In this document: one piece after another, positions 28,701 to 37,247 of the stretch | How the letters are laid out: every line of letters starts with the position of its first letter | How positions within the stretch are numbered: position 1 is the stretch's first letter | Source: Spirochaeta sp. UBA5339 | GTDB taxonomy: Bacteria > Spirochaetota > Spirochaetia > DSM-2461 | NCBI GenBank assembly: GCA_002408085.1 | Contig: DHQL01000011.1 | Span: 124,001-188,000 of the forward strand | Reading direction: 5' to 3' | Length of the DNA stretch: 64,000 nucleotides | The notes under the pieces: model-generated | The model's input: the letters and a program-made list of their open reading frames with translations, nothing else | Databases searched by the model: none | Told to the model about the DNA's origin: nothing | Translations under genes and position numbers: made by a program

Positions 28701-31700
28701 TGGCCTCAATGGCCAGAGAGAGCTTACGCAGGTCTGCTTCCTGCCTGTAGCGCTCGGTTACATCCCGGATACTCCAGACTCTTCCGATAATCTCGTCCCC
28801 CAGGCGCTGGGGCCGGGAGTAGCGTTCAAGAATACGTCCGTCCTTCAGTACCATGGTGGAACTCTCTTCGGCTTCGGGATTGTTGTAGATATCCTGAATC
28901 TCCCTGATACCGGCCTCAGGGTCGGGCATTTTTGCCATACAGGCAGCCAGCAGAGTCTCATCGTCCCCCTGTTCCGCCACAGTCCTGTCTACCTGCCAGA
29001 TTTCCAGAAAACGGGAATTGTAAGAAGTGATTCTCATATTCAGGTCCACAACCAGAATTCCGTCTGTGGTGGACTCGATGGTGGCAGAAAGACGGGAGGT
29101 CTTCTCTTCTATGCTGCGGGCCATGGAGTTGAAGGCAGCGGCCAGGGAGCCGATTTCATCATGATCGGCCAGATCAATCATCCTGGAATAATCCCCCTCC
29201 CGGATTGCTTCAGTCGCCTCCTCCAGCAGCGAGAGTGGATGAATGATCCTTCTCCTCATTAAAAAGAAGGTCTGTACGGAAAAGAGAATGGTCAGACCGA
29301 CCAGAATGATTATACCCAGTAATATGGCCCGGTTTCTTTTGTGAGACAGATCATCTTCATAGTCCATTCTTTGCTGCAGCATTTTGCAGAACTCATCAAT
29401 GGGTTCCATTATGGCGGCTTTTGTCTTGTGGTACTGTTCCCCATGGACAATGCTCCTTGCCAGAGTGAGATCGGGTTCGTCTTTGATGGTAAAGTCGCCA
29501 TTCTTATCACGGAAGACTCCCTTTACGGCGTTAAAGGCGGTTTCCTCAAGATAGATCAGATAGTCCGACAGTCTTTTTGCCTCCTCCAGTTTTCCCCTCT
29601 CTTCGTCTGTCAAACCGAAACTGTACATCCTCTCTTCAATGCTGTAGGTCTCACCGCTCTGATCGAATTTCCTGGTATCCGCGGTAATATAGTCCCAATA
29701 GAAGAGGGTAAAGTCTTCGGGATGGGGTTCCTTTCCGTCACGTATTGCGGCAATCTTTCTGAAATAGTACTCATAAACAGGATCGCCGGTGACAGTGTAA
29801 GTTCTGACCAGGCGGGTCAGATCGTCGGAAGACTGCTTCAGCTCAAGCGCCAGATTCATGGACTGCTGAAACTGATCCATCAGTTCATCATCATGCCTGT
29901 GGCTGCTTGATAGAATATAGACAAAGACAGTACTGGAAGCGATCAGGGAGGCAAAAATAAAAGATGTGACGATCAGAGTGAACTTAATGGTGAGTCTTCT
30001 GGGACGTCCCTTAACCAGCCACAGAACAAGAAGAACAGCAAGTACAGAGAGGAAAATGGAACCTATAGTTCTCAGCAGATACCGGGCTATATCAAACTCT
30101 CCCGCCTCAATCTCCCTGGAAGAGACAACCTGCACCGGAGGAACCCATTTGTCAAAGAGCTCCTGCTTCGCCCTCTGATCCATAGAGGAAAGGGCCTTGT
30201 TGATAATACCCACCAGTTCGGGCCAGTCCTTGCGGATGGAAAAGACAGACTTCAGAACAAACTCTTCATCGGTGATGACGTAGACGATGGTGATGGACTG
30301 GTGAAATATATCCCTCATGCTGGTGTACTGATGAATGGGAATCAAAGCGAAGTCCGCCTTGCCTTCCATGACCAGCTTAAAGGCATCGATCTCCGAACCG
30401 GCCTCGACGGGATGGATGCCGTCAAGAGATTCGACAATCTTTCTGGTCCATGTATTACCCCGCTGATGGGCGATCCGTTTCCCCGACAGCTTATCGTAGC
30501 CGGGAAAATCGGTTTCAGGCTGGGCAACCAGAGCGTATTCGGTACTGTTATAGGTATCGGTAAAGAGGAAGGAGTCCGCCCTCTCCGGGGTCACTCCCGA
30601 TTCGGCCAGCCCATCGATCTCCCTCTCCCGGGCCTGGGTAACGATATCCTGCCAGACCCCCGCCTTCAGCCGGATATCGGCGCCGGTGATCTCATTGATC
30701 CAGGCAATAAAGTCAATATCATAGCCTGCCAGAGTCCCATCGGAGTATTTGATGACAAAGGGTTCCCAGGTCTCTCCAATACCCAGAGTAATCCGGGGAT
30801 GATCCTCCAGCCAGGCCCTCTCTTCCGGGGTCAGGATATCCCCCCGTACTCCGCCGGTCTCTACTGAAACTGCAGAAACTGCCGGAATCACGACCCTCTC
30901 CTCCTCAATCCAGTGACTGTGAATATGTCGGAGCTCCTCTTCCGACAGGTCTCCCATGGCCTTGTTCAGGATGGAGACCAGCTCGGGCCAGTCCTTCCTT
31001 ACCCCTATGGTCAGAATGGAACCGGTCTTGTCAGCCTTTGCCTGAAATCCCAGATTGGAGAGAAGCTTCTTTTCCATAATCCAGGCAGCCACGGCCCGGT
31101 TTCCCACATAGGCCTCCGCCTCCCCCCGGGACACAGCCTCCAGGGCGGTAGCGGTATCGGCATACTCCCTGATATCAAGTCCGGGATACTTCTGCCTGAA
31201 ATAGGTCACATTGTAGAACCCCTCTTCCAAGGCCAGAGTATGACCTTGCAGATAAGATTCCCGACCAAAATAGGTTCCTGAATGGGGAGCGATAATGACA
31301 TGGGGGATATCCAGGTAGACCTGTGTGAAATCCAGATACTCCGCCCTTTCCGGCTTAGGGGTCACATCCATCAGGGCGTCCAGCTTTTTGAACTTTACCG
31401 CCTCCAGATTATCCGCGAATGCCCCGGGAACCAGGGATATATCAAGGCCCAGCCTCAGGTTCATGGTGCGGATATACTCTGCTCCGATCCCCCTGATATG
31501 TCCCGAATCATCCACATAGTTCATTGGGGGCCAGTTTTCCATAATGCCGATGGATATGTCCCGGTGCTCGTCCAGCCACGACCTTTCTCCGGGGGTGAGT
31601 TTTTCCGAAAACTGCCGTATCTGCTCACTCCCCATATCCGCAATCGCAGATTGCTCTGACTCTCTGCAACCCGTTAATAGTATTAGTACCGAAAATAACA

Positions 31701-31728
31701 GAGCGGATATGGTTTTAATGGCTTTCAT
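25717..31728 (-). CDS. Giant BvgS/EvgS-like hybrid histidine kinase with two periplasmic binding domains
   Basis: This is a 2003-aa sensor. The N-terminal signal ends in a lipobox (LLTGC, C21). Two SBP_bac_3-type solute-binding domains follow (about 45-280 and 300-545), then TM1 and TM2 (about 560-615), a second extracytoplasmic helical region (about 620-800), TM3 (about 805-825) and HAMP. Three PAS domains follow (about 890-1250), then HisKA with H1279 (NMSHEIRTPMNA) and HATPase_c (about 1385-1500; GTGLGLAIC). Two receivers (D1572, D1719) and an HPt domain with H1866 (RLVHTLKGVSG) end the phosphorelay. A small periplasmic ligand such as an amino acid or sugar acid probably triggers it. The SD GGGGAGAAG precedes the ATG. 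The output is likely the overlapping HD-GYP gene. Confidence 0.95.
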   Translation of the reverse strand: MKAIKTISALLFSVLILLTGCRESEQSAIADMGSEQIRQFSEKLTPGERSWLDEHRDISIGIMENWPPMNYVDDSGHIRGIGAEYIRTMNLRLGLDISLVPGAFADNLEAVKFKKLDALMDVTPKPERAEYLDFTQVYLDIPHVIIAPHSGTYFGRESYLQGHTLALEEGFYNVTYFRQKYPGLDIREYADTATALEAVSRGEAEAYVGNRAVAAWIMEKKLLSNLGFQAKADKTGSILTIGVRKDWPELVSILNKAMGDLSEEELRHIHSHWIEEERVVIPAVSAVSVETGGVRGDILTPEERAWLEDHPRITLGIGETWEPFVIKYSDGTLAGYDIDFIAWINEITGADIRLKAGVWQDIVTQAREREIDGLAESGVTPERADSFLFTDTYNSTEYALVAQPETDFPGYDKLSGKRIAHQRGNTWTRKIVESLDGIHPVEAGSEIDAFKLVMEGKADFALIPIHQYTSMRDIFHQSITIVYVITDEEFVLKSVFSIRKDWPELVGIINKALSSMDQRAKQELFDKWVPPVQVVSSREIEAGEFDIARYLLRTIGSIFLSVLAVLLVLWLVKGRPRRLTIKFTLIVTSFIFASLIASSTVFVYILSSSHRHDDELMDQFQQSMNLALELKQSSDDLTRLVRTYTVTGDPVYEYYFRKIAAIRDGKEPHPEDFTLFYWDYITADTRKFDQSGETYSIEERMYSFGLTDEERGKLEEAKRLSDYLIYLEETAFNAVKGVFRDKNGDFTIKDEPDLTLARSIVHGEQYHKTKAAIMEPIDEFCKMLQQRMDYEDDLSHKRNRAILLGIIILVGLTILFSVQTFFLMRRRIIHPLSLLEEATEAIREGDYSRMIDLADHDEIGSLAAAFNSMARSIEEKTSRLSATIESTTDGILVVDLNMRITSYNSRFLEIWQVDRTVAEQGDDETLLAACMAKMPDPEAGIREIQDIYNNPEAEESSTMVLKDGRILERYSRPQRLGDEIIGRVWSIRDVTERYRQEADLRKLSLAIEASPLGVMITDTKGNIEYVNTSYTRITGFAKIEAIGSDSSFVDYMDLSSEVMDEMKTSLLNGNSWHGECRSRRKDGTRYWEALSIAPVKNNEGHVSHYLAMREDITERREMEQALRENKLRIQEAAAISSLGFFQLDYSTMTFTLDDLLWRVLGSSIEKEGGDQISAEAYLERFCHPDDRGIIQEAIGRTFQATEDYQDELEYRVTMDDGSIRNAHVRYRVEMPKNGTPLTTYGSHQDITEVKQNELALKEAKEAAEAAARIKSEFLANMSHEIRTPMNAIIGMSHLALRTDLTAKQRDYISKIDQSSRSLLTIINDILDFSKIEAGKLEIESVPFYLDDVLDYLSGMMAVRTREKGLELIFNIPSDFPQELVGDPLRLGQILLNLGSNAVKFTEEGEIVISAEVENRDDSGIMARFTVRDTGVGLTPEQQERLFESFSQADSSTTRKYGGTGLGLAICKNLSEMMGGEIGVDSEAGVGSSFWFTLRFGLHQKKKQSSKNYAALAADLKGMKVLIVDDNMDALQSLSSMAESFGFTVSTALSAPEALEILESESQSDPIPMVLMDLKMPGMNGMEAAQLIKTNPHMKGTRVIMVTAYGREEIMHMSDDIDIDGFLVKPVSPSVLFNTIMDTLGYEVSVKNTGVSEQVILPTNFDDFRGARILLVEDNEINQQVAMELLEQEGLFVSLAQDGREAVDMVLASDTQDYDVVLMDLQMPVMDGYTATGEIRKVRRFDGLPIIAMTADAMTGVSEKVFEAGMNDYISKPVDPASLFSTLAKWIKPGTRPLPDGFSQDTEAGSRGDLPSLQGIDIQTGIERAGGRVDRYKKLLNQFISNQGDADIRIRSAMESGSTEELKRLVHTLKGVSGTIGADRLHKKAKELEGFIKAGETDDARIALEEVSRILVQTVAAIRIGLGKGEKPEDPGELDLEELSRMISSLKELLLNDDSLAEDRIEEILSIAEGSEYEDILLLVQKDIGEIEYGSALERLKEVPDGEV

Positions 31729-31887
31729 AAACTTCTCCCCGGATATTCAACTCAGGACACAGCAGAAGACCTTTTTAAAAGTGATTATTGTTCATTATTA
31801 GTATAATACCATTCCGTTAACAATTGCTAATAATCCTTTTCCTGAATCAGGCAGTGTATACTCATCTCAGGCAGCCGGTTCAGGCAG

Positions 31888-31916
31888 AAAAAAACAGCCC
31901 CTCTCGGGACTGTTTT
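31888..31916 (-). terminator. Terminator of the ssnA-ygfM-xdhD operon
   Basis: On the minus strand AAAACAGTCCC, loop GAGA and GGGGCTGTTTT form an 11-bp stem with one wobble, followed by Ts. It lies 36 bases past the xdhD stop. Confidence 0.8.
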
Positions 31917-31951
31917 AGCTGTTAGATTGGATTTTCGGTAAGCTGGGTCTT

Positions 31952-34849
31952 TTACACCTTCCCCAGCCCCTTAAGCACCTTCTCCGGCGTCAGTGGCCAG
32001 CTTCTTATCCAGACACCGCAGGCGTCGTGGATGGCATTGGCGATAACCGGAGCCGCACCGTTGACGGAGATCTCGGCGATCGACTTGCCTCCGAAGGGAC
32101 CGAAGGGATCATCGGTCTGCACCAGATGGACCTGAAAGTCTTTGGGTACATCCCCCATCATGGGTACCCCGTAGCTTCTGAGGTCGGTGTTGATGCACCT
32201 GCCCCGCTCGTCAAAGACCATCTCCTCATAGAGGGTGTGGCCGATGGATTTCATTACACCGCCATAGACCTGGCCCTGGGCCAGCTCGGGGTTGATGGGC
32301 GTACCGCAGTCCTGGAGAGCATAATACTTCTGTACCTCGATGGCACCGGTTCTTGTGTTGACCGCCACCTGGGCGAAGTGGGCGCCGTAGGGAAAGGCCT
32401 GATCATCGGTGATGTAGGAGGCCGATCCGATAAGCTGTCCCCGGCCTTCTCCGGTCAGAGAGTCCCGGGCGATATCCTCAAAGCTCACAGAACCTTTTTT
32501 ACCCCGCACCAGAGCCGGGAGCTCAATGGTCAGATCATTTTCCGGTTCATCCAGCATCTCGGACGCCGCCTTCAAGAGCATGGCCTTCAGGTCCTCCGCC
32601 GCCTTCATGGCCGCGTTGCCCGAAAAGTAGGTTCCGCTTGAGGCGTAGGCCCCGGTATCGAAGCTGGTAGAGTCGGTGTCGCCGGATACGACGGAGATAT
32701 CCTCCATGGGCACACTGAGCACCTCGGAGACAACCTTCACACAGAGGGTATCCAGTCCCGTACCCAGGTCGGCGCCACCGGAGCGGACTAGAAGGGTTCC
32801 GTCGGTGAGGAGTTTGACCTCAGCGTTGGCGTGGTCCAGACCGGGGAGTCCCGATCCCTGCTGAATGATAACTACTCCCTTTCCGATCTTCACATCGGGG
32901 TCATCGGATTCAACATCTGTTCCCCACTGGATCAGCTCCTTTCCCTGTTCAAGGGCGGGTCCCAGACCGCAGCTGACAACCGGAGCCGCCGATCCCTCAC
33001 GTCCCTCACCCAGACACTTGAGGATCTCCAGCATGGAGCCCTCCCTGACCCGGTTCTTCTCAATCAGGGCCAGAGGATCGATTCCCAGCTCTTCGGCCAG
33101 TTCGGCCACAGCCATCTGCAGGGCATAGGAGCCCTTGGGAGCACCGTAGCCCTGGTAGGCTCCGGCGGGGGGAATATTGCTGTAGTATGTGGACACATCA
33201 AAGTGAAAGTGGTCGCAGAGAAAGAGGGGCAGAGACTTGGAGCAGGCGTTCATGGGAACCGTAAGACAGTGGTTTCCGAAGGCGCCGGTGTTGGCCTCGA
33301 CCTTCATATCCACGGCGGTCATTGTACCGTCCTTCATGGCGCCGATCTTTACGGTGATCCGCATCACATGGCGGGTGGAACAGGAGATAAACTCCTCTTT
33401 TCTGGAATACTTATAATACACGGGCTTCCCGGTGTTCCAGGTAACCCAGGCTGCCAGTTCCTCAAGGAGAATGTCCTGTTTGGAACCGTAGCCTCCGCCG
33501 ATGCGTTCCTTGATCACATGGATCTTGTTTTCCCGGATACCCAGGACCCGGGCGACAATGCGCCTGAGGTGCCAGGGAACCTGAGTGGAGGCGTGGATAA
33601 TCAGTCTGTCTCCCTCCATCTTCGTATAGACCGAGTGGGTCTCCAGGGGAGTACACTGGATCTGCGAGGACTCGTAGGTCCTTTCAAGAACCACATCGGA
33701 GGCTTTAAATCCCATCTCCACATCACCGATTCCGCCGTCCACATAGGAGGCGAGGTTTTCATGAGGCTTTCCGCCAATGGGAAACTGGTAGATAACCTGC
33801 CCGTCCCGTTCATCGGCAGCGGCATTCTGCTGTTTCAGATCGTCGGGAGCACCCGCCTCATAGCGGATAAAACCGTTCTGAACAACAGGAGCGCCGGGGG
33901 CCTTCGCCTGGTCGATTGACATGACAGGGGTCAGGGCTTCGTAGTCCACATGGATCAGAGCCAGGGCATCCAGGGCGATCTGCTCACTCTCGGCCACTAC
34001 TGCCGCCACCCTGTCGCCTGTATGACGGATCTTGCGGCTGAACATCCTCTTGTCATAGGGAGAGGGCTCGGGAAACCCCTGCCCCGCAGTACCGTAGTAG
34101 ACATCAGGACAGTTCTGGTATGTGATAACCGAATGAACCCCGGGAAGGGCTTCGGCCATGGAGGTATCAATGCTCTTGATATAGGCGTGGGCAAAGCTGG
34201 AGCGGAGGAGCTTCATATGGAGGGCTTCGGGTTCCACCCGGTCCTCCACATAGGCCTTGCGTCCCATAATCAGCTGGGCGCCATCCACTTTCCTGCGGGG
34301 AGTACCCACCTCCCGGAGGTCCTCCCGGTACTCGGGAGCAATCTCAATATCGGCGCTACCATGGTCATAGTCGGGATCATCGGCATAGGCCAGAGCCAGT
34401 TCAACGGCCTTGAAAAGGGGCTGGTAGCCGAAGTCTCTGACAAAGAGTCCCGAGAAGGCATCCCGGATATCCTCTTCTGTCGGGTTCTCCACCCGCTCCA
34501 GAAGATCCTTGAGGATCAGGGCCTCGGCACCGGCATTGTAGCCGGACTGTACAGCGCCGGCATCCACCAGAGCAGCCTGGAGATATCCCATTCTGTTTCC
34601 GCGGTTCTGGGACTCCACAGTCTCCACTGAGTGGCCATCCAGCTGCCCGGCGATCAGTAGCCCGGCATTTACAACCTTACCGTCAAAAAGAATTGCATCG
34701 CTACCGGTAAAACCGGCATGGTCGTCGCTGTCTCTGACAGAGAGAATTCCCAGGTTCCTTAAGAATTCCTGTACATTCTGAAAGGGATTAACCTCGGAAA
34801 AGAGGGTCTTCCCGTTAAGGGTCCACTGAATTGTCATCTCTACGCTCAT
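31952..34849 (-). CDS. xdhD: XdhD-like molybdenum hydroxylase with a cysteine-less ferredoxin domain
   Basis: This is a 965-aa xanthine-dehydrogenase-family protein. The ATG at 34849 overlaps the ygfM stop (ATGA) and has a perfect AGGAGG seven bases upstream, so the longer start at 34900 is rejected. Residues about 1-160 have the CoxS/2Fe-2S fold order, but all eight cluster cysteines are replaced (by eye: D43, T48, D51, G63, S102, N105, V137, D139). Residues about 190-965 are the molybdopterin part, with QVPWHLRR, GGGYGSKQD, GAYQGYGAPKG and the active-site Glu region GGKSIAEISVNGAAP. As I recall it, E. coli XdhD has the same fused architecture and also lacks these cysteines. The expected reaction is hydroxylation of a purine-like heterocycle, in the cytoplasm, with YgfM as FAD partner. 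Confidence 0.92.
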   Translation of the reverse strand: MSVEMTIQWTLNGKTLFSEVNPFQNVQEFLRNLGILSVRDSDDHAGFTGSDAILFDGKVVNAGLLIAGQLDGHSVETVESQNRGNRMGYLQAALVDAGAVQSGYNAGAEALILKDLLERVENPTEEDIRDAFSGLFVRDFGYQPLFKAVELALAYADDPDYDHGSADIEIAPEYREDLREVGTPRRKVDGAQLIMGRKAYVEDRVEPEALHMKLLRSSFAHAYIKSIDTSMAEALPGVHSVITYQNCPDVYYGTAGQGFPEPSPYDKRMFSRKIRHTGDRVAAVVAESEQIALDALALIHVDYEALTPVMSIDQAKAPGAPVVQNGFIRYEAGAPDDLKQQNAAADERDGQVIYQFPIGGKPHENLASYVDGGIGDVEMGFKASDVVLERTYESSQIQCTPLETHSVYTKMEGDRLIIHASTQVPWHLRRIVARVLGIRENKIHVIKERIGGGYGSKQDILLEELAAWVTWNTGKPVYYKYSRKEEFISCSTRHVMRITVKIGAMKDGTMTAVDMKVEANTGAFGNHCLTVPMNACSKSLPLFLCDHFHFDVSTYYSNIPPAGAYQGYGAPKGSYALQMAVAELAEELGIDPLALIEKNRVREGSMLEILKCLGEGREGSAAPVVSCGLGPALEQGKELIQWGTDVESDDPDVKIGKGVVIIQQGSGLPGLDHANAEVKLLTDGTLLVRSGGADLGTGLDTLCVKVVSEVLSVPMEDISVVSGDTDSTSFDTGAYASSGTYFSGNAAMKAAEDLKAMLLKAASEMLDEPENDLTIELPALVRGKKGSVSFEDIARDSLTGEGRGQLIGSASYITDDQAFPYGAHFAQVAVNTRTGAIEVQKYYALQDCGTPINPELAQGQVYGGVMKSIGHTLYEEMVFDERGRCINTDLRSYGVPMMGDVPKDFQVHLVQTDDPFGPFGGKSIAEISVNGAAPVIANAIHDACGVWIRSWPLTPEKVLKGLGKV

Positions 34850-35637
34850 GCCACAGCCTCCTGAATACGGCTGATGCAGTCCTGTACGGTGACGCCGCAA
34901 AGATATTTTTTATACTCAGCCGATCCCTTAAGATCCGAGACAGGATCTACCAGATCGGCAACGGCCTTCTCCAGATCCGCTCCCGGCTTCAGACTGCCGT
35001 CCACAAGGGTCTTTTCAATGGATGTCAGGCGGATCACCTTGGGCCCCATGCCGCTGACGGCGATGGCCGCCTTTGTAATCTTTTCTCCTTCGAAATCCAG
35101 ACAGACCGCAGCCGAAAGAACCGAGAGCCCTCCGGAGCTGCGTAGCACATTCTTAACAGCCGCTTTTCCCCGGGTATGATCGTAGCGGATATTGATTATC
35201 AGATTCTGACGGTGCTCCTGGACATACTGTACAGCGGAGATGACCTCGTCGTTCCCCAGCTCCAGATCCGCATCCAGAACCATCAGTATGGGAAGCATAT
35301 AGGAGTCTGGAAGATGGGCGGCAATATTACCACCCAGAGTGGCCTGGTTCCGTACATTCCGGGATGTGAGAAAGCCGGCTGCTTCCTTCAGGGCATCGGG
35401 ACACTCGTCCCAGTCCATCAGCTCCTGAAATGTGGTGCTTGCCCCCAGAATGGTTGTGTGGTTTCCTCTGACGCAGGCCTTAAGATTCAGGGCCTCCAGG
35501 GATATATAGGTATCGGAAACCGCATCGGAGAGGGGACTGTTCAGTTCAGACCCTCCCCCCAGATAAAGGCTCCCGGGATACTCTTTTTTCAGGGCGACAG
35601 CCTCATCAATAGTGAGAGGCTTTAAAAAACGGCTCAT
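34846..35637 (-). CDS. ygfM: YgfM-like FAD-binding subunit of a molybdenum hydroxylase
   Basis: This 263-aa protein belongs to the CoxM/XdhB FAD-binding family. The N-terminus (RFLKPLTIDEAVALKKEYPG) and the FAD pyrophosphate loop (LYLGGGSELNSPL) are typical, as is the second loop around RNVRNQATLGGNIA. The chosen ATG overlaps the ssnA stop (ATGA) and has AGGAGG nine bases upstream; the upstream Met at 35661 lacks this. The length matches E. coli YgfM (about 259 aa). It should carry electrons between the molybdenum protein and NAD or another acceptor. How electrons reach FAD is unclear, because the neighbouring XdhD has no cluster ligands in its ferredoxin part. Confidence 0.92.
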   Translation of the reverse strand: MSRFLKPLTIDEAVALKKEYPGSLYLGGGSELNSPLSDAVSDTYISLEALNLKACVRGNHTTILGASTTFQELMDWDECPDALKEAAGFLTSRNVRNQATLGGNIAAHLPDSYMLPILMVLDADLELGNDEVISAVQYVQEHRQNLIINIRYDHTRGKAAVKNVLRSSGGLSVLSAAVCLDFEGEKITKAAIAVSGMGPKVIRLTSIEKTLVDGSLKPGADLEKAVADLVDPVSDLKGSAEYKKYLCGVTVQDCISRIQEAVA

Positions 35638-37004
35638 ACTTGAACTCCTCCTTTTTTCCATAGCTCAGCAGAGAGACGCATGCAGGACTCTTTCAGTTCC
35701 TCTTCATCAACACCTGTCAGACGGCCCTTCTCTACGGCGATCTTTCCGTTGACAATGGTGTACTCGGCCTCATGATTATAGCCTGAAAAGATCAGGGCTG
35801 CCACCGGATCGCTCAGGGCGCCGGCATACTCCAGTTTATCCATATTGAAGATCGCAAGGTCCGCGGCCATTCCCTCTTCCAGACGGCCTACCTTGTCGTA
35901 GCCCAGAAGCTTTGCGCCGTTCTCGGTTCCCAGCTTCAGCACATCGGAGTAGGTCACCGCTGCGGCGCCGTACTGGACCCGTTGCAGCATCAGGGCGTTG
36001 CGAACCTCACCCAGCATGTCAGAGGAGTCATTAGACGCCGATCCGTCCACGGCAAGGCCCACATTGATTCCCTTTGGAATCATTTCGGTAACCCGGCAGA
36101 TCCCGGAACCCAGGCGCATATTGGATGTGGGACAGTGAGCGATATGGGAGCCCGTATCCGCCAGGATAGCCAGCTCCTCGTCGTTGAAGTGGATGCCGTG
36201 GGCAAAGAAGACATCCTCACCCAGGAAGTCACAGTCCGCCATAACCTGTACCGGACGGCGGCCGTAGACCTTGATACAGAAGTCGTTCTCATCCCTTGTT
36301 TCAGCCAGATGGGTGTGGAGGCGTACGCCGTACTCCCTGGCCAGGGCAGCAGAGTCCTTCATCAGTCCTTCTGTCACAGAGAAGGGGGAACAGGGGGCCA
36401 GTACTATTTTTTTCATGGAGAAATCGCTGTTGTCATGGTAGGCCTTGATGACCCTCTCCGAGTCCCTGAGGATTGTAGCCTCATCCTGAACCACAGTATC
36501 CGGGGGCAGCCCGCCGTCCTTCTTGCTGAGGCTCATGGAGCCCCTGGTGGGGGAAAAGCGCATGCCCAGGGCATCGGCTGCCGCGAACTGGGTGGCCATA
36601 ATGTCCCCGTCAATGTCTCTGGGGTAGAGGTAGTGATGGTCGGTGGCGGTGGTACAGCCGGTCTTCAATAGCTCTCCCATGGCAAGAAGGGAGGAATTGT
36701 AGACAGAGTCAATATCCAGGTGCTTCCAGATCTCATAGAGATAGACAAGCCATTCGAATAGTTCGGCGTTCTGCACCGCCGGGAGATTCCGGGTAAAGGT
36801 CTGATAGAAGTGATGGTGTGAGTTGACCAGGCCGGGAATTACAACCCGTCCCCGCCCGTCTATGATTCTGTCGGCCTCGGCCTTCAGATCCTTGCCGATC
36901 CGGGCTATTCTGCCATTCTCAATAAGCAGATCCACATCCTTCAGACAGCCCTTTTCGGCACTCTGGAAGAGGGTTCCGCAGTTTCTGATTAAAATTCGTT
37001 CCAT
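35634..37004 (-). CDS. ssnA: SsnA-type amidohydrolase
   Basis: This is a 456-aa metal-dependent hydrolase of the amidohydrolase superfamily (chlorohydrolase/guanine-deaminase branch), acting in the cytoplasm on a C-N or C-Cl bond of a heterocycle. Metal ligands are visible: NSHHHFYQ near residue 65, HLAETRDE near 240, FAHGIHF near 270 and the Asp in AVDGSASNDSS near 315. The ATG at 37004 has GGAGA a few bases upstream and gives the family length; the Met at 37067 is rejected. It is the first gene of ssnA-ygfM-xdhD, the same gene order as in E. coli, where the pathway is thought to act on purine-related or other heterocyclic compounds. Confidence 0.92.
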   Translation of the reverse strand: MERILIRNCGTLFQSAEKGCLKDVDLLIENGRIARIGKDLKAEADRIIDGRGRVVIPGLVNSHHHFYQTFTRNLPAVQNAELFEWLVYLYEIWKHLDIDSVYNSSLLAMGELLKTGCTTATDHHYLYPRDIDGDIMATQFAAADALGMRFSPTRGSMSLSKKDGGLPPDTVVQDEATILRDSERVIKAYHDNSDFSMKKIVLAPCSPFSVTEGLMKDSAALAREYGVRLHTHLAETRDENDFCIKVYGRRPVQVMADCDFLGEDVFFAHGIHFNDEELAILADTGSHIAHCPTSNMRLGSGICRVTEMIPKGINVGLAVDGSASNDSSDMLGEVRNALMLQRVQYGAAAVTYSDVLKLGTENGAKLLGYDKVGRLEEGMAADLAIFNMDKLEYAGALSDPVAALIFSGYNHEAEYTIVNGKIAVEKGRLTGVDEEELKESCMRLSAELWKKGGVQV

Positions 37005-37137
37005 GAGTTCTCCTGTTCTTTCCGCACTCTTCCCCCTGGGGGAGGAGCCGATAAATATTCCGGACATGTTTTAACCGGAAAAGAGATCCCGTTGTTTCCG
37101 GTGTTTAAACTGTCTGTTGAACAGGATCCTGACTGTC

Positions 37138-37147
37138 TATAATTATA
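37138..37147. promoter_or_regulatory. Candidate divergent -10 region between ssnA and lhr
   Basis: TATAATTATA is self-complementary, so it offers a -10 in each direction. For lhr, TTGAAC at 37117-37122 is 15 bases away, a short spacer. For ssnA, the element is preceded by TG in the extended -10 position, with no good -35. Confidence 0.33.
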
Positions 37148-37247
37148 GCATGTTCAGAGCCCATTTTCCCTGAAGATCTAATCAGGTCAGACCTTTATTT
37201 CACCGGGAAAGAGAGACTTCGGGACAAATCGGGAATACTCCATTATA

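Noticed and set aside
32831..33919. 362-codon plus-strand open frame inside xdhD
   Set aside because: It is antisense to the molybdopterin-binding part and matches no family; GC-rich codon use of xdhD explains it.
34850..34900. Longer xdhD start at 34900
   Set aside because: The ATG at 34849 has a perfect SD and an ATGA overlap with ygfM, and the extra 17 residues do not match the family.
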